Shown: positions 44,337 to 53,255, counted from the first letter of the stretch. The stretch is DNA of 64,000 nucleotides from Acidobacteriota bacterium (GCA_012103255.1 WLXD01000004.1:124001-188000); one strand, 5' to 3'. Program-made: numbers and translations. The notes: generated from the sequence alone by a model not told the origin.

Positions 44337-44818
44337 GCCAGCCGTTCACCGTCAGTGCCTGGACAGACGCGATTCGCAACGGCTGGCGCCGCCGGTGTCC
44401 GCGCTGCGGCAAGGCCCCCCTGTTCAAGCGTTGGAATCAGGTGCGGGACAACTGTTCGGAGTGCCGACTCACGTACTTACTCAACCAGGGCGATCCGTGG
44501 GTGTTCCTTCTCTTTCTGGATCGCGGCGTGTTCATTTTCCCACCCATAATCGTCGTCTACTTCGGCCTGCTCCCGGAATCGGTGGCGGGCATCGTGATGG
44601 TCTTCGGAGCCCTGGGCGCGCTCCTCATCTACACGACACCGCATCGCTACGGCGTCTGCGTCGCCCTGGACTGGCTCACTCGGGCCGACGATCCCGATCA
44701 GACCAGCTATCCTTCCGAGGCTGCGGCGGGCTCACCGCCCGCTTCTGATTCGTCGGCGCCCGAACCTGCGCAGACGCCCTCCGCACACGACCCAGACATG
44801 GAGCACGACCGTGGATAA
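44333..44818 (+). CDS. DUF983 family membrane protein with zinc-ribbon
   Basis: 161 residues. The N-terminal ribbon CPRCGK...CSEC (Cys pairs near 22-25 and 42-45) precedes two TM helices (VFIFPPIIVVYFGLLP and VAGIVMVFGALGALLIY), then a Pro/Ser-rich tail. DUF983 proteins often sit beside cytochrome-oxidase or lipid genes; function is unproven. It overlaps crcB by ATGA and fabI by 8 bases, so the three form a coupled operon. Confidence 0.85.
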   Translation: MSQPFTVSAWTDAIRNGWRRRCPRCGKAPLFKRWNQVRDNCSECRLTYLLNQGDPWVFLLFLDRGVFIFPPIIVVYFGLLPESVAGIVMVFGALGALLIYTTPHRYGVCVALDWLTRADDPDQTSYPSEAAAGSPPASDSSAPEPAQTPSAHDPDMEHDRG

Positions 44819-45596
44819 CGACGCCACACCACAACTGCTCGCCGGCAAGAAAGGCCTCGTCGTCGGCGTGGCCAACGAGCGATCCATCGCCTGGGGCATT
44901 GCCCGTCGCGCCGCTGCTGCCGGCGCGGAACTCGCCTACACGTACCAGGGCGAGGCACTCCTGAAGCGAGTCCAGCCGCTGGCGGAATCTACGGGTGCCA
45001 ACGTCGTTGTCCCGATGGACGTTACCGACGAGGCCACGGTGGACGCGGCCTTCGCAGAGGTCGCCGACAAGATGGGGTCGCTCGATTTCCTCGTCCATTC
45101 CGTTGCCTTCGCGGATCGCAATGACCTCAAGGGCCGGACTGTCGACACATCCCGCGACGGCTTTCTCATGGCGATGGAAATCAGCGTTTACTCGCTGATC
45201 CTCCTCGCGCGAAAGGCAGAGCCACTCATGAACACGGGCGGCAGCATCGTCGCCATGACCTACCTCGGGGCCGTAAAGAGCATGCCGAGCTACAACGTGA
45301 TGGGCGTGGCAAAGGCTGGCCTCGAGGCCTCCGTCCGCTACCTCGCCCGCGACCTCGGCGAAAGCAACATCCGGGTCAACGCGATCTCGGCCGGGCCCAT
45401 CAAGACTCTGGCCGCCTCGGGCGTGTCCGGGCTCCGCACGATGCTCGCCGACAACGCCGAACGTGCCCCATTGAAGCGCAACGTCGATATCGATGACGTC
45501 GGGGCCGCCGGCCTCTACCTCGTGTCGGAGATGTCGAAGGGTGTGACGGGCGAAGTGCACTACGTCGACGCAGGATTCAGCACGACGGCGTTTTAG
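44811..45596 (+). CDS. fabI: enoyl-[acyl-carrier-protein] reductase (NADH)
   Basis: 261 residues from GTG 44811. FabI pattern: GLVVGVANERSIAWGIARRAA (cofactor loop, typical GxxxxxSxxxxxA), DFLVHSVAFA, and the catalytic Tyr/Lys arranged as Y-x6-K in YNVMGVAKAG, with an earlier conserved Tyr in MTYLGA. NAISAGPIKTLAASGV is the substrate-loop segment. Catalyses the last reduction of each fatty-acid elongation cycle. An essential enzyme in organisms lacking FabK/FabL/FabV; the triclosan target. Likely co-transcribed with crcB and DUF983. Confidence 0.95.
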   Translation: MDNDATPQLLAGKKGLVVGVANERSIAWGIARRAAAAGAELAYTYQGEALLKRVQPLAESTGANVVVPMDVTDEATVDAAFAEVADKMGSLDFLVHSVAFADRNDLKGRTVDTSRDGFLMAMEISVYSLILLARKAEPLMNTGGSIVAMTYLGAVKSMPSYNVMGVAKAGLEASVRYLARDLGESNIRVNAISAGPIKTLAASGVSGLRTMLADNAERAPLKRNVDIDDVGAAGLYLVSEMSKGVTGEVHYVDAGFSTTAF

Positions 45597-45626
45597 TCAC
45601 CGCGCGACGACGCCACCGAGGCACCC

Positions 45627-46358
45627 ATGTTCGAGCTCCTGGCGATTCTGACGCCAATCGCGTTACTCGACGCGGGGTCCATCGTGCCGGTTGCCGTGGT
45701 TCCCATGGCGATCTTCCTCGCTTCGCGTGCGCCCTACCGCACCAGCCTCGGGTACGCCGCCGGCGTCTTCCTGCCCTACGTAGGATTCGGGGTCGTGATC
45801 GCGTTCGGCCTCGATTGGCTCCTAGACGCAGCCGGGGTCTGGTTCTCCGGTTTCTACTCGGACCCGAGAACCGAAGAGCTCGTGCTTCAGGTCGCGATCG
45901 GGCTGGCGGCGCTCTGGTTCGGGGCTCGGATGGTACGCGAGCCTGGTCAGAGCGAATCGGCGGAGCCAAGCACAGAAGTAAGCCCGAGCGATGCGTTCGG
46001 ACTTGGAGCGGTAACCGTCCTCGTCGGTCTTCCGGGCGCCGTTCCGTATTTCGCCGCTATCGACCAGGTGTTGCGCGCCGGACTACCGGCCGGCGAGAAC
46101 GTGGTCGCGATTGTCTACTACAACGCGATCATCGTGGCACCGCTCGGTTTGATGGTGATTCTGTTTGCCCTGCTCGGCGAGCGCAGTCGCCCCGTGTTCG
46201 AGAGGGTCGCGGCGTTCCTGATGCGCTGGAGCCCCCGGGGTTTTGCGGTCCTGCTCCTACTGCTTGGCATAGTCCTGGTGGTCGACGGCATTGGCTTCCT
46301 CGTCTTCGACGCCCCGCTTCTCCCCGTAGGGACGGAAACGGACGGCTCGTCCCGCTGA
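45627..46358 (+). CDS. six-helix membrane protein, GAP/LysE-like
   Basis: 243 residues with about six hydrophobic segments: 3-33, 40-64, 86-102, 128-148, 158-182 and 200-225. The layout (three + three with a hydrophilic loop around 103-125) and N-terminal LLAILTPIALLDAGSIVPVAVVPMAIFL resemble GAP-family (Sap, sulfolipid-addressing-like) and LysE-superfamily exporters. No substrate motif can be named. It follows fabI by 30 bases. Confidence 0.5.
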   Translation: MFELLAILTPIALLDAGSIVPVAVVPMAIFLASRAPYRTSLGYAAGVFLPYVGFGVVIAFGLDWLLDAAGVWFSGFYSDPRTEELVLQVAIGLAALWFGARMVREPGQSESAEPSTEVSPSDAFGLGAVTVLVGLPGAVPYFAAIDQVLRAGLPAGENVVAIVYYNAIIVAPLGLMVILFALLGERSRPVFERVAAFLMRWSPRGFAVLLLLLGIVLVVDGIGFLVFDAPLLPVGTETDGSSR

Positions 46359-46381
46359 GGTTTTGGATACGTTTTCTGCTA

Positions 46382-46408
46382 TTGAGACCGAGTCTCAACT
46401 GGCATAAT
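46382..46408 (+). promoter_or_regulatory. inverted repeat overlapping a promoter of the HhH gene
   Basis: TTGAGAC-CGA-GTCTCAA (46382-46398) is a perfect 7-bp dyad. Its left arm could act as a -35 (TTGAGA) with CATAAT at 46403-46408 as a -10 (15-base spacing, short). It is 40 bases ahead of the helix-hairpin-helix gene's ATG. The dyad resembles regulatory boxes of Fur-like and other dimeric repressors only loosely; the regulator is unknown. Confidence 0.45.
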
Positions 46409-46447
46409 GCGGACGTATTCCGCTACTTCCCTCGTCGGAGCCTGCTC

Positions 46448-47086
46448 ATGCGCCGTCAACGAATCCTTCTAGTCGCCCTGACCCTATCGGTCACGGTCAT
46501 CGCGTCGGCCGGAGCTCAGGTCGGCACCAACGCCAACCTGCTGAACCCCAACCTCGCGTCTGAAGCGGAGCTTGCGGCCGTCACCGAACTCGGCGCCAGC
46601 GGCGCACAGGTGATCGTTGCCGGACGGCCGTGGCTGAGCATGGCGGCGGTGCATGCCGCCGTCGGATCCGACCTGTCGGAAGATCAGCAGGCTGCGCTGT
46701 ACGCGCGGGTGTGGCTGCCGATCAATCTGAACGATGTGACCGACGCAGAGGTTCTGCTGATACCCGGTGTCGGCAACCGGATGGCGCACGAATTCGAGGA
46801 GTACAAGCCCTACGCAGGGCTTGCCGAATTCCGACGTGAAATGGGCAAGTACGTGGATGACGACGAGGTCGCGCGACTCGAGCAGTACGTCTTCGTGCCG
46901 CTCGATCTGAACAGTGCGTCGTCCGAGGCCTTCGGGACCATCCCGGGGATGGGCGCACGGATGGTGCACGAGTTCGAGGAGTACCGCCCCTACGTGGGTA
47001 TCGAGCAGTTCCGACGTGAGATCGGCAAGTACGTGGACGAGGACGAAGTCGCGCGGCTCGAGCGCTACGTGGTAATCGGCGAATAG
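46448..47086 (+). CDS. exported helix-hairpin-helix repeat protein (ComEA-like)
   Basis: 212 residues from ATG 46448 with a signal peptide (1-23, SAGAQ). Three HhH units: LNPNLASEAELAAV..., INLNDVTDAEVLLIPGVGNRMAHEF and LDLNSASSEAFGTIPGMGARMVHEF. The last two repeat with about 60-residue spacing together with their flanks (EEYKPYAGLAEFRREMGKYVDDDEVARLE and its near copy). Tandem HhH proteins bind DNA backbones nonspecifically; the exported ComEA form takes part in DNA uptake. No other competence genes are nearby. Flanked by a dyad promoter. Confidence 0.75.
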   Translation: MRRQRILLVALTLSVTVIASAGAQVGTNANLLNPNLASEAELAAVTELGASGAQVIVAGRPWLSMAAVHAAVGSDLSEDQQAALYARVWLPINLNDVTDAEVLLIPGVGNRMAHEFEEYKPYAGLAEFRREMGKYVDDDEVARLEQYVFVPLDLNSASSEAFGTIPGMGARMVHEFEEYRPYVGIEQFRREIGKYVDEDEVARLERYVVIGE

Positions 47087-47097
47087 CGCCGGCAACC

Positions 47098-47538
47098 ATG
47101 TCCGACCCTATGCCTGCAGGCCGCGGCACCCGACTTGTTCAGCGCGGCATTCTCGCCGTGCTGCTGTTCGGCGCCGTCGGCACCCTGGCTGAACTCGCGT
47201 TGATCGGCCACAACGAAGACTGGTGGCAGATCGCGCCGCTTGCATTGCTGGGCGCAGTGATCGCGGTGAGCGCCGCGCAGCTGGCGCGGCCGAGCGACAG
47301 GACGCGCGCTGCCCTGCTCGTGGTGATGTGGCTATCGATCGGATCCGGGGCGCTCGGAAACTGGTTGCACTACAAGGGCAACGCCGAGTTCGAGCGCGAG
47401 ATGTATCCCGACCGTGCGGGGGTTGAGTTGTTCACCGAGTCGATGACCGGAGCAACGCCAGTTCTCGCCCCCGGCACCATGTCGGTCATCGGTCTACTCG
47501 AAGTTGTGGCGGTGTGGCGACCGCGAGGGATGCGCTAA
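47098..47538 (+). CDS. small membrane protein of unknown family
   Basis: 146 residues with about four hydrophobic segments: 16-34 (ILAVLLFGAVGTLAELALI), 44-60, 70-86 and 124-140. No motif I can name. It starts 11 bases after the HhH gene stop and ends 50 bases before the S9 peptidase start, so it could belong to either unit. Function unknown. Confidence 0.55.
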   Translation: MSDPMPAGRGTRLVQRGILAVLLFGAVGTLAELALIGHNEDWWQIAPLALLGAVIAVSAAQLARPSDRTRAALLVVMWLSIGSGALGNWLHYKGNAEFEREMYPDRAGVELFTESMTGATPVLAPGTMSVIGLLEVVAVWRPRGMR

Positions 47539-47588
47539 CGGCTAGAATCGTGCCGTTCGCCAATTCGCCCTGACTCCGGAGTCTCTTG

Positions 47589-49643
47589 ATGCGTAACCGT
47601 ATCCATGCGCTCGTCCTGACCCTCGTCGTTCTGACGACTCTCGCCGTTGTGCCCAGCCTTGCGGCGCAAGAGGTACGTCCGCTCGAGATGATGGACGTGT
47701 TCGACATCGAGTGGGCGAACTCACCGGCCATCTCGCCCGACGGCTCGAAGATCGTCTACGTCCGCAGCTTCTACGACGTAATGACCGATCGCGGTCGGTC
47801 CAATCTCTGGATGATCGACGTCGCAACCGGCGAACAGCGACCGATCACGAGTGGCACGGACAACCACGGGTCACCGGCTTGGAGTCCTTCCGGTGACCGG
47901 CTGCTCTGGGTGTCGAGCGCCGACGGCGGGGCACAGATCTGGATGCGCTGGATGGACACAGGCCAGACGGCCCGCGTGACCAACCTGGTGCGAGGCCCCG
48001 GCGCGGTGAACTGGTCGCCGGATGGGCGTTGGATCTCTTTCTCGATGTTCGTGCCCGGATCGCCGCAGAGCATCGGCACACAGCTCCCGTCGCCTCCGGC
48101 GGGCGCTGAATGGGCCCCCGCTCCGCGAACCGTCACGCGCCTCCAGTTCCGCGCCGACGGCGCTGGATTCCTCCCCGACGGTTTCAGTCATCTGTTTGTG
48201 GTTCCGGCGGAGGGCGGTGCGCCGCGCCAACTCACCACCGGCGACTTCAACCACGGCGGACATTCATGGGCCCCCGACGCAGAGTCGATCGTCTTTTCAG
48301 CAAACCGGCACGATGACTGGCAGTACGACCCGGCGAACTCCGAGGTCTTTGAACTCGACCTCGCCAGTGGCGATCTGGCCCAGCTCACCGATCGTCACGG
48401 CTCCGACGGCGCCCCACAGGTTTCGCCGGACGGCACCCGGATTCTCTACGCCGGAAACGACGAGGAATATCTGGGCTACCAGCAGAGTCGGCTCTACATC
48501 ATGAACCGCGACGGCAGCGCCTCCGAAGAGGTGATGCCAGGTTTCGACCGCAGCGTGGGCGGTGCGCGGTGGAGCGACGACGGCGAGGGCGTCTGGTTCC
48601 AGTACACCGACAACGGCGTCACGAAAGTTGCGTATGTACCGGCGCGGGGTGGAGCCGAACCGGAGCTGAAGGCCGACAATCTCGGCGGGCAATCTCTTGG
48701 ACGTCCGTACGCGAGCGGGCAGTTCACGGTAGCGAACAACGGCGACATTGCCTTCACGCGTTCCCACCCGAACCGTCCGTCGGACGTGGCGGTGATGCGC
48801 GGCGACGAAGAGCACCAGCTCACCTGGCTCAACGAAGATCTGCTCGGCCATCGCGATCTCGGCGAAGTCGAGGAGATCTGGTGGGAATCAAGCGCCGACG
48901 GCCGGCGGGTGCAGGGCTGGCTGGTCACACCGCCGGGTTTCGACCCGACTGAGCAGTACCCACTCGTCCTGGAAATCCACGGCGGTCCCTTCGCGGCGTA
49001 CGGCCCGCACTTCGCCGCCGAGATTCAGCTCTATGCGGCCGCCGGCAATGTGGTGCTGTACACGAACCCGCGCGGTTCCACCTCGTACGGCGCCGAGTTC
49101 GGCAACCTGATTCACCACAACTATCCGGGCGAAGACTTCGACGATCTGATGTCGGGCGTCGATGCGGTGATCGATCGCGGCTACATCGACGAGGACCGGC
49201 TCTACGTCACCGGAGGCTCTGGTGGCGGTGTTCTCACTGCCTGGATCGTGGGCCACACCGATCGCTTCGCCGCCGCCGTTTCGCAGAAGCCCGTAATCAA
49301 CTGGTACAGCTTCGTGCTCGCGGCAGACTCGACCGGGTTCTTCTACAAGTACTGGTTCCCTGGGTTCCCGTGGGATCACCTCGAGCACTACATGCAGCGC
49401 TCGCCACTGCATCACGTGGGTAACGTCACCACGCCAACGATGTTGCTCACCGGCGAGGCCGACTGGCGTACACCGATGTGGGAAACAGAGCAGTTCTACA
49501 CGGCACTCAAACTGCAGAAGGTCGACACAGCGATCGTCCGGATTCCCGAAGCGTCACACTCGATCACTGCGCGCCCAAGCAACCTGATCCGCAAGGTTGC
49601 GAACGTCCTGCAGTGGTTCAGCAAGTATCCGGGCGGCGAGTAG
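47589..49643 (+). CDS. secreted S9-family serine peptidase (dipeptidyl/prolyl oligopeptidase-like)
   Basis: 684 residues from ATG 47589 with a signal peptide (1-25). The N-terminal propeller spans about 30-400 with PD40 blades (SPDGSKIVYVRS, SWAPDAESIVFS, SPDGTRILYAG). The alpha/beta hydrolase domain carries the triad: Ser in GGSGGGVLTAWIVGHTDRF (about 541-559), Asp in LTGEADWRTP (about 620-629) and His in PEASHSITARPS (about 656-667). Cleaves short peptides, often after Pro or Ala. With the M24, M14 and M20 enzymes in this window it supports extracytoplasmic peptide use. Confidence 0.92.
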   Translation: MRNRIHALVLTLVVLTTLAVVPSLAAQEVRPLEMMDVFDIEWANSPAISPDGSKIVYVRSFYDVMTDRGRSNLWMIDVATGEQRPITSGTDNHGSPAWSPSGDRLLWVSSADGGAQIWMRWMDTGQTARVTNLVRGPGAVNWSPDGRWISFSMFVPGSPQSIGTQLPSPPAGAEWAPAPRTVTRLQFRADGAGFLPDGFSHLFVVPAEGGAPRQLTTGDFNHGGHSWAPDAESIVFSANRHDDWQYDPANSEVFELDLASGDLAQLTDRHGSDGAPQVSPDGTRILYAGNDEEYLGYQQSRLYIMNRDGSASEEVMPGFDRSVGGARWSDDGEGVWFQYTDNGVTKVAYVPARGGAEPELKADNLGGQSLGRPYASGQFTVANNGDIAFTRSHPNRPSDVAVMRGDEEHQLTWLNEDLLGHRDLGEVEEIWWESSADGRRVQGWLVTPPGFDPTEQYPLVLEIHGGPFAAYGPHFAAEIQLYAAAGNVVLYTNPRGSTSYGAEFGNLIHHNYPGEDFDDLMSGVDAVIDRGYIDEDRLYVTGGSGGGVLTAWIVGHTDRFAAAVSQKPVINWYSFVLAADSTGFFYKYWFPGFPWDHLEHYMQRSPLHHVGNVTTPTMLLTGEADWRTPMWETEQFYTALKLQKVDTAIVRIPEASHSITARPSNLIRKVANVLQWFSKYPGGE

Positions 49644-49647
49644 CGCG

Positions 49648-50076
49648 GTGCTTAAGGTCCGACTTCGCGTGGTTTCCGCATGGGCGCTTGCCCTGCTGTT
49701 GTTCTTCGTCCACCTGACCATCTCGCCGCCGAAGCTGATGGGCGATCCCGGGTGGGCACAGCGCTTCACCGAGTGGGGCTACTCAGCCCGCGTGATGAGC
49801 GGGGTGGGCATGACCGAGCTACTGGCCTCTGCCCTGCTGCTCGTGCCGAAGCTGGCGTTCTACGGCGCCGGCATGCTCGTGGTCGTACTCGGCTTTACCG
49901 GTTACAACATCTGGGCAGAACCGGCCGGGGCGCTGTCGTCGCAGAGCAACAGTCTCGCGTTCACGATGCAGTTGTTCCTGATGGCCGCCGCAGTCGCTGC
50001 TCTGCGCTACCCCGAGGCCTGGGGCGTACGACCGGAGGGCAGCAGCAGCGCGAAAGAGGCGGACGGGGCCGACTAG
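49648..50076 (+). CDS. DoxX-like membrane protein
   Basis: 142 residues from GTG 49648, four bases after the S9 peptidase stop. Four hydrophobic segments (AWALALLLFFVHLTI; ARVMSGVGMTELLASALLLVP; AFYGAGMLVVVLGFTGYNI; FTMQLFLMAAAVAAL) in the spacing of DoxX/DoxD-type proteins. Function unknown. Convergent with the HEAT protein gene. Confidence 0.45.
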   Translation: MLKVRLRVVSAWALALLLFFVHLTISPPKLMGDPGWAQRFTEWGYSARVMSGVGMTELLASALLLVPKLAFYGAGMLVVVLGFTGYNIWAEPAGALSSQSNSLAFTMQLFLMAAAVAALRYPEAWGVRPEGSSSAKEADGAD

Positions 50077-50096
50077 CCCCGCCCGCTCGCGATCGC

Positions 50097-51233
50097 CTAC
50101 CCGTCGCGCCCGAGAAGTGCGCGGCGTAGAAGAGACGCCAGTTCGCTCGGCTCCATGCCGTGGTCGTCACTATCGATCACGCGCGTGAGAGCCCAGAGCA
50201 ACTGCCGCCGCACCTCGGGCTCTGTCTCGTTGTCGAGGGCGTCTGCCAGCGCTCGCGTTGCTCCGCTGTCCTCGACCATGCCGAGCGCCCACGCGACCTG
50301 CTCACGAACGTCAGGATCTGCGTCGTTGAGCGCGGCGATCAACACGCCGGTTGCACGCGGACTCTCGATCATCCCGAGACCCCACGCAGCCTGTTCGCGA
50401 ACCTCTTCGTCCGGGTCCTGCAGCATGCGGCTCAGAGGATCGACGCCTTCTACGGCCTCGATCATCCCGAGCGCCCATGCCACCTGCTCCCGCACCGCGC
50501 CGTCCTCGTCATCCACCGCCCCAAGCAGCACGTCGACGCCTGAACGAGCTTCGATCATTCCCAGGGCCCAGGCGGTCTGCTCCCGCACGCCAACAACGTC
50601 ATCGTTGATCGTGCGTCGCAGACCGGGCACGGCTCGCGGCGACTCGATCATCCCCAGACCCCACGCCGCCTCTTCGCGAACTTCGGCATCGCGGTCGTCG
50701 AGCACGTCGACCAGAGCCTCTACCGCGGTCCCCGACTCGATCATCCCCAGAGCCCAGGCCACGCGTGCGCGTACCCGGGCTTCGGTGTCACGGAGGGCGT
50801 CGATGAGAACAGGAACGCTACGCTCGCGTTCGATCAACCCCATGGCGAAGGCGGCGTGCGCCCGTCGCGCCGGGCGATCGCTCTGCAGTGCGGTCTCGAG
50901 GTCGGGAAGTACCTCGGTGTCGAGATCCTCCAGTGCAATTGCGGCCTCGCGCCCCGGCGAGGTCTCGCGCTTGCGCCCGTTCCAGTTGCCCCAGTCGTGA
51001 CACAGGTCGCCCTCGATCGGCGTGTCATCGCCCAGCATTGCCAGAAGCGCGGCCTTGGCAGGCCTTATGTCGGCCGCGCGCATATCGCCAAGTTCACAAG
51101 CGGCCATCGCGCGCGTTCGCGGATCCGAAGACTCGAGCGCGGCGATCCGGTCGTTGTCTTGGCCGAGCGCCGTGGCCGCAAGCGCGAGGAGAAGGGACAG
51201 AGTGAGCGCCGACATCATCAACATGCGTCGCAT
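50097..51233 (-). CDS. exported HEAT-repeat protein sharing repeats with the adjacent M56 sensor peptidase
   Basis: 378 residues with a signal peptide (1-24, ATALGQ). After a leader with two early repeats and a small insert (CHDWGNWNGRKRET) come about eight 31-residue HEAT units, each with the core VREQVAWALGMIE or a close variant (VRARVAWALGMIES, VREEAAWGLGMIES, VREQTAWALGMIEA). The same core occurs in the C-terminal region of the M56 peptidase at 51318. Both are expected in the periplasm. I infer that they interact or bind the same ligand, but this is not shown. It has its own promoter region with a half-site block shared with blaI, and a terminator separates it from the M56 gene. Confidence 0.82.
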   Translation of the reverse strand: MRRMLMMSALTLSLLLALAATALGQDNDRIAALESSDPRTRAMAACELGDMRAADIRPAKAALLAMLGDDTPIEGDLCHDWGNWNGRKRETSPGREAAIALEDLDTEVLPDLETALQSDRPARRAHAAFAMGLIERERSVPVLIDALRDTEARVRARVAWALGMIESGTAVEALVDVLDDRDAEVREEAAWGLGMIESPRAVPGLRRTINDDVVGVREQTAWALGMIEARSGVDVLLGAVDDEDGAVREQVAWALGMIEAVEGVDPLSRMLQDPDEEVREQAAWGLGMIESPRATGVLIAALNDADPDVREQVAWALGMVEDSGATRALADALDNETEPEVRRQLLWALTRVIDSDDHGMEPSELASLLRRALLGRDG

Positions 51234-51257
51234 GAGTATTGATCCTTGTCGCTAAAA

Positions 51258-51278
51258 AATTAGCACTTCGAGTGCTGA
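51258..51278 (-). promoter_or_regulatory. candidate BlaI-type operator for the HEAT gene
   Basis: Half-sites TTAGCAC (51260-51266) and GTGCTGA (51272-51278) around TTCGA. On the minus strand the block GTGCTAATTTT is identical to that in the blaI promoter at 53711-53737. It lies about 30 bases ahead of the HEAT gene's ATG. The half-site spacing differs from the blaI site (5 versus 1 base), so shared control is likely but not certain. Confidence 0.55.
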
Positions 51279-51281
51279 GAA

Positions 51282-51305
51282 AGGCCCGGGCCGGAGCCCG
51301 GGCCT
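51282..51305 (-). terminator. hairpin terminator after the blaI-M56 operon
   Basis: 10-bp stem AGGCCCGGGC / GCCCGGGCCT with a CGGA loop, followed on the minus strand by TTTCTC. It sits 13 bases beyond the M56 stop and ahead of the HEAT gene's promoter region, so the HEAT gene is a separate transcription unit. Confidence 0.7.
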
Positions 51306-51317
51306 GATCCCTAGGAA

Positions 51318-53255
51318 CTAATGCATGATCTGGCTGATCGCCCAGAGGGCCTGCTTGCGGACGCGCTCGGAGTCGTCCTCGACCGCGTCGATCAGAGCTT
51401 CGACAGCTCCCTCGTCCTCGATCATCCCGAGCGCCCAGGCCGCCTGGCTGCGTACCTCCACAGCGGGATCGGTGCCCAGAATCGCCACCAGGCCGGCAAC
51501 CGCGTCACTTGACTCGATCATGCCGAGAGCCCAGGCTGCCTGGCCTCGCACCTCGGCACTGTCGTCTTGAAGCGCCGTCAACAGCGGCGGCACTGCCGCC
51601 GGATCTTCGATCATGCCGAGTGCCCAGACTGCCTGGCCACGCGCGCTGGCGCTCGTTGCGCTCGCAAGCAGATCACCGAGCGCGGGCGCGCCGCGGGGAT
51701 CCTCGATCATGCCGAGCGCCCAGGCCGCCTGGCTGCGAACCGAGTCGCTCGCATAGTTGCGCACCGCCGCAGAAAGGGCATCAACGCCCTCCGAGGACTC
51801 GATCATCCCGAGTGCCCAGGCGGCTTGAGACCTGACAGGGGCGGACTCGTCGTTCGTGACCGCCGCGGACAGCGCGTCGACTCCAGCCGGGTTCTCCATC
51901 ATCCCGAGCGAGTGTGCGGCCTGCTTCCGCATTCCGACATCGGGATCCTGAAGCAGGCGGATCATCGTGTTGACCACGCGTTCGCGCGTAGCCTCGTCCT
52001 GCGACATCGCCGCTGAGACTTCGGCCGGCACGGTGGCCTCAGGCAGCTCCGAGGCCATCGGGCTGGCCGCCAGCGGGTTTGCCTCGGGCTGGGCCTCGGG
52101 CTCGGCCGCAGGAGCCTCGACCGTAGTCGTCTCGGTAGCCTGCGCCGCCGGCGGCGCCCACGGCTGGAATCCAGCGAACAGCGTGGCGAGCCCAAGCAGA
52201 GCCACCGAGACTCCAGCGGATCCACTGCGCGAAACCTGTCGACGGTCGCGCTGGGGATCCAGCGCAGCGAGCAGGCGACCTTCAAGTTGTGATTTGCGAG
52301 CCATCATTACTCCAACAGGGGATAGAGACTGGGCCCGGCCGGAGGCGCGGGCAATTTCAAGCAGATGCCAGGCGTAATCGGCGCCGACCGCGCCGGTCGC
52401 GAGAACCGCGTCGTCGCAGGCGAACTCACGCTCCGCCGCCTGACGCCGGCGAGCGATCCAAACGAGTGGGTTGAACCAGTGCACCGCTGCAGCTGCTGCG
52501 CCGATCAACTGGGCGGCGCAGTCACCGCGCTTCACGTGCGCAAGCTCATGGGTCAGAACGACTTCGCGTCGCTCCTCGTCCCATTCCGCGGACTCGGCAG
52601 GTAGGAGCACGGTGTGCCGTCGAACACCCCAGGCCACGGGCATGTCCACGGCGTCGCTTCGCGCCAGCCGAACCGGCTGAGCAAGCCCCAGCGCAGATCG
52701 CACGCGATCGAGAGTTGCTTGCCACGCGTCGTCCTCGACGTCCGTGGCGCGACGGCTCACGTGCATCGCCGCGAGCGTGGCCCCGATCAAGCGGACCACC
52801 AGCGCGAACGCGCCGACAGCCCAGATCGCCACCAGCATGGTGCCGAGCCCCGGCAACGCCCAGCCACCAGCGGCTTCCGTCGAGCCGGACACGACCTCAG
52901 CGCCGTCCGGCGGGGCACTCTGTTCGTCGGTCGCCTCGAGCGCCGCCGACGCTGCGGGCTCCGCAACGACTCGTTCAGCGGGTTCGATCTGTGCCGGCGC
53001 AGACAGAGGCGCGGTGTCGGTCGGAGTCGACAGCAACGGCACGTGCCACGACGGCACGATCGTGGCTGCGAGCGGCAACGCCAGGAGCGCAGCGAAGGTC
53101 ATCGTCCAAACTCGATGTCGCAACGCTGCCGACTGTCGCCGTAGCGCCAGATCAAACAGAAGTACGGTGGCAACGACCATCGCGCCCTTGAACAGGGTTG
53201 CAACCACGGCTGCCCCGACTGGCGTCAGGGTTGCGCCCCATGCGGCCCCCGTCAT
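51318..53255 (-). CDS. M56 (BlaR1/MecR1-like) membrane peptidase with HEAT-repeat sensor region
   Basis: 645 residues. Membrane helices at about 12-38, 48-68 and 137-160; the cytoplasmic zinc peptidase domain carries HELAH (236-240) and a third-ligand Glu in EREFACDD (near 276); a fourth/fifth helix at 348-366 precedes a Pro/Glu/Ala-rich linker. The C-terminal ~220 residues are HEAT units with core VRSQAAWALGMIE, in place of the penicillin-binding sensor domain of BlaR1. By analogy, a signal on the outer HEAT region would trigger the inner peptidase to inactivate BlaI. The start overlaps the blaI stop by 4 bases. The ligand is unknown; beta-lactam sensing is not supported by any visible PBP motif. 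Confidence 0.88.
   Translation of the reverse strand: MTGAAWGATLTPVGAAVVATLFKGAMVVATVLLFDLALRRQSAALRHRVWTMTFAALLALPLAATIVPSWHVPLLSTPTDTAPLSAPAQIEPAERVVAEPAASAALEATDEQSAPPDGAEVVSGSTEAAGGWALPGLGTMLVAIWAVGAFALVVRLIGATLAAMHVSRRATDVEDDAWQATLDRVRSALGLAQPVRLARSDAVDMPVAWGVRRHTVLLPAESAEWDEERREVVLTHELAHVKRGDCAAQLIGAAAAAVHWFNPLVWIARRRQAAEREFACDDAVLATGAVGADYAWHLLEIARASGRAQSLSPVGVMMARKSQLEGRLLAALDPQRDRRQVSRSGSAGVSVALLGLATLFAGFQPWAPPAAQATETTTVEAPAAEPEAQPEANPLAASPMASELPEATVPAEVSAAMSQDEATRERVVNTMIRLLQDPDVGMRKQAAHSLGMMENPAGVDALSAAVTNDESAPVRSQAAWALGMIESSEGVDALSAAVRNYASDSVRSQAAWALGMIEDPRGAPALGDLLASATSASARGQAVWALGMIEDPAAVPPLLTALQDDSAEVRGQAAWALGMIESSDAVAGLVAILGTDPAVEVRSQAAWALGMIEDEGAVEALIDAVEDDSERVRKQALWAISQIMH

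Noticed and set aside
50064-50081. GC-rich 6-bp hairpin over the DoxX-like stop codon as a terminator
   Set aside because: Short stem, six-base loop and no following T run; too weak to list.
50320-51950. Possible CRISPR-like or tandem noncoding array, given regular ~93-base repeats
   Set aside because: The repeats are in frame, encode HEAT units in two genes, and unit length varies by whole codons.
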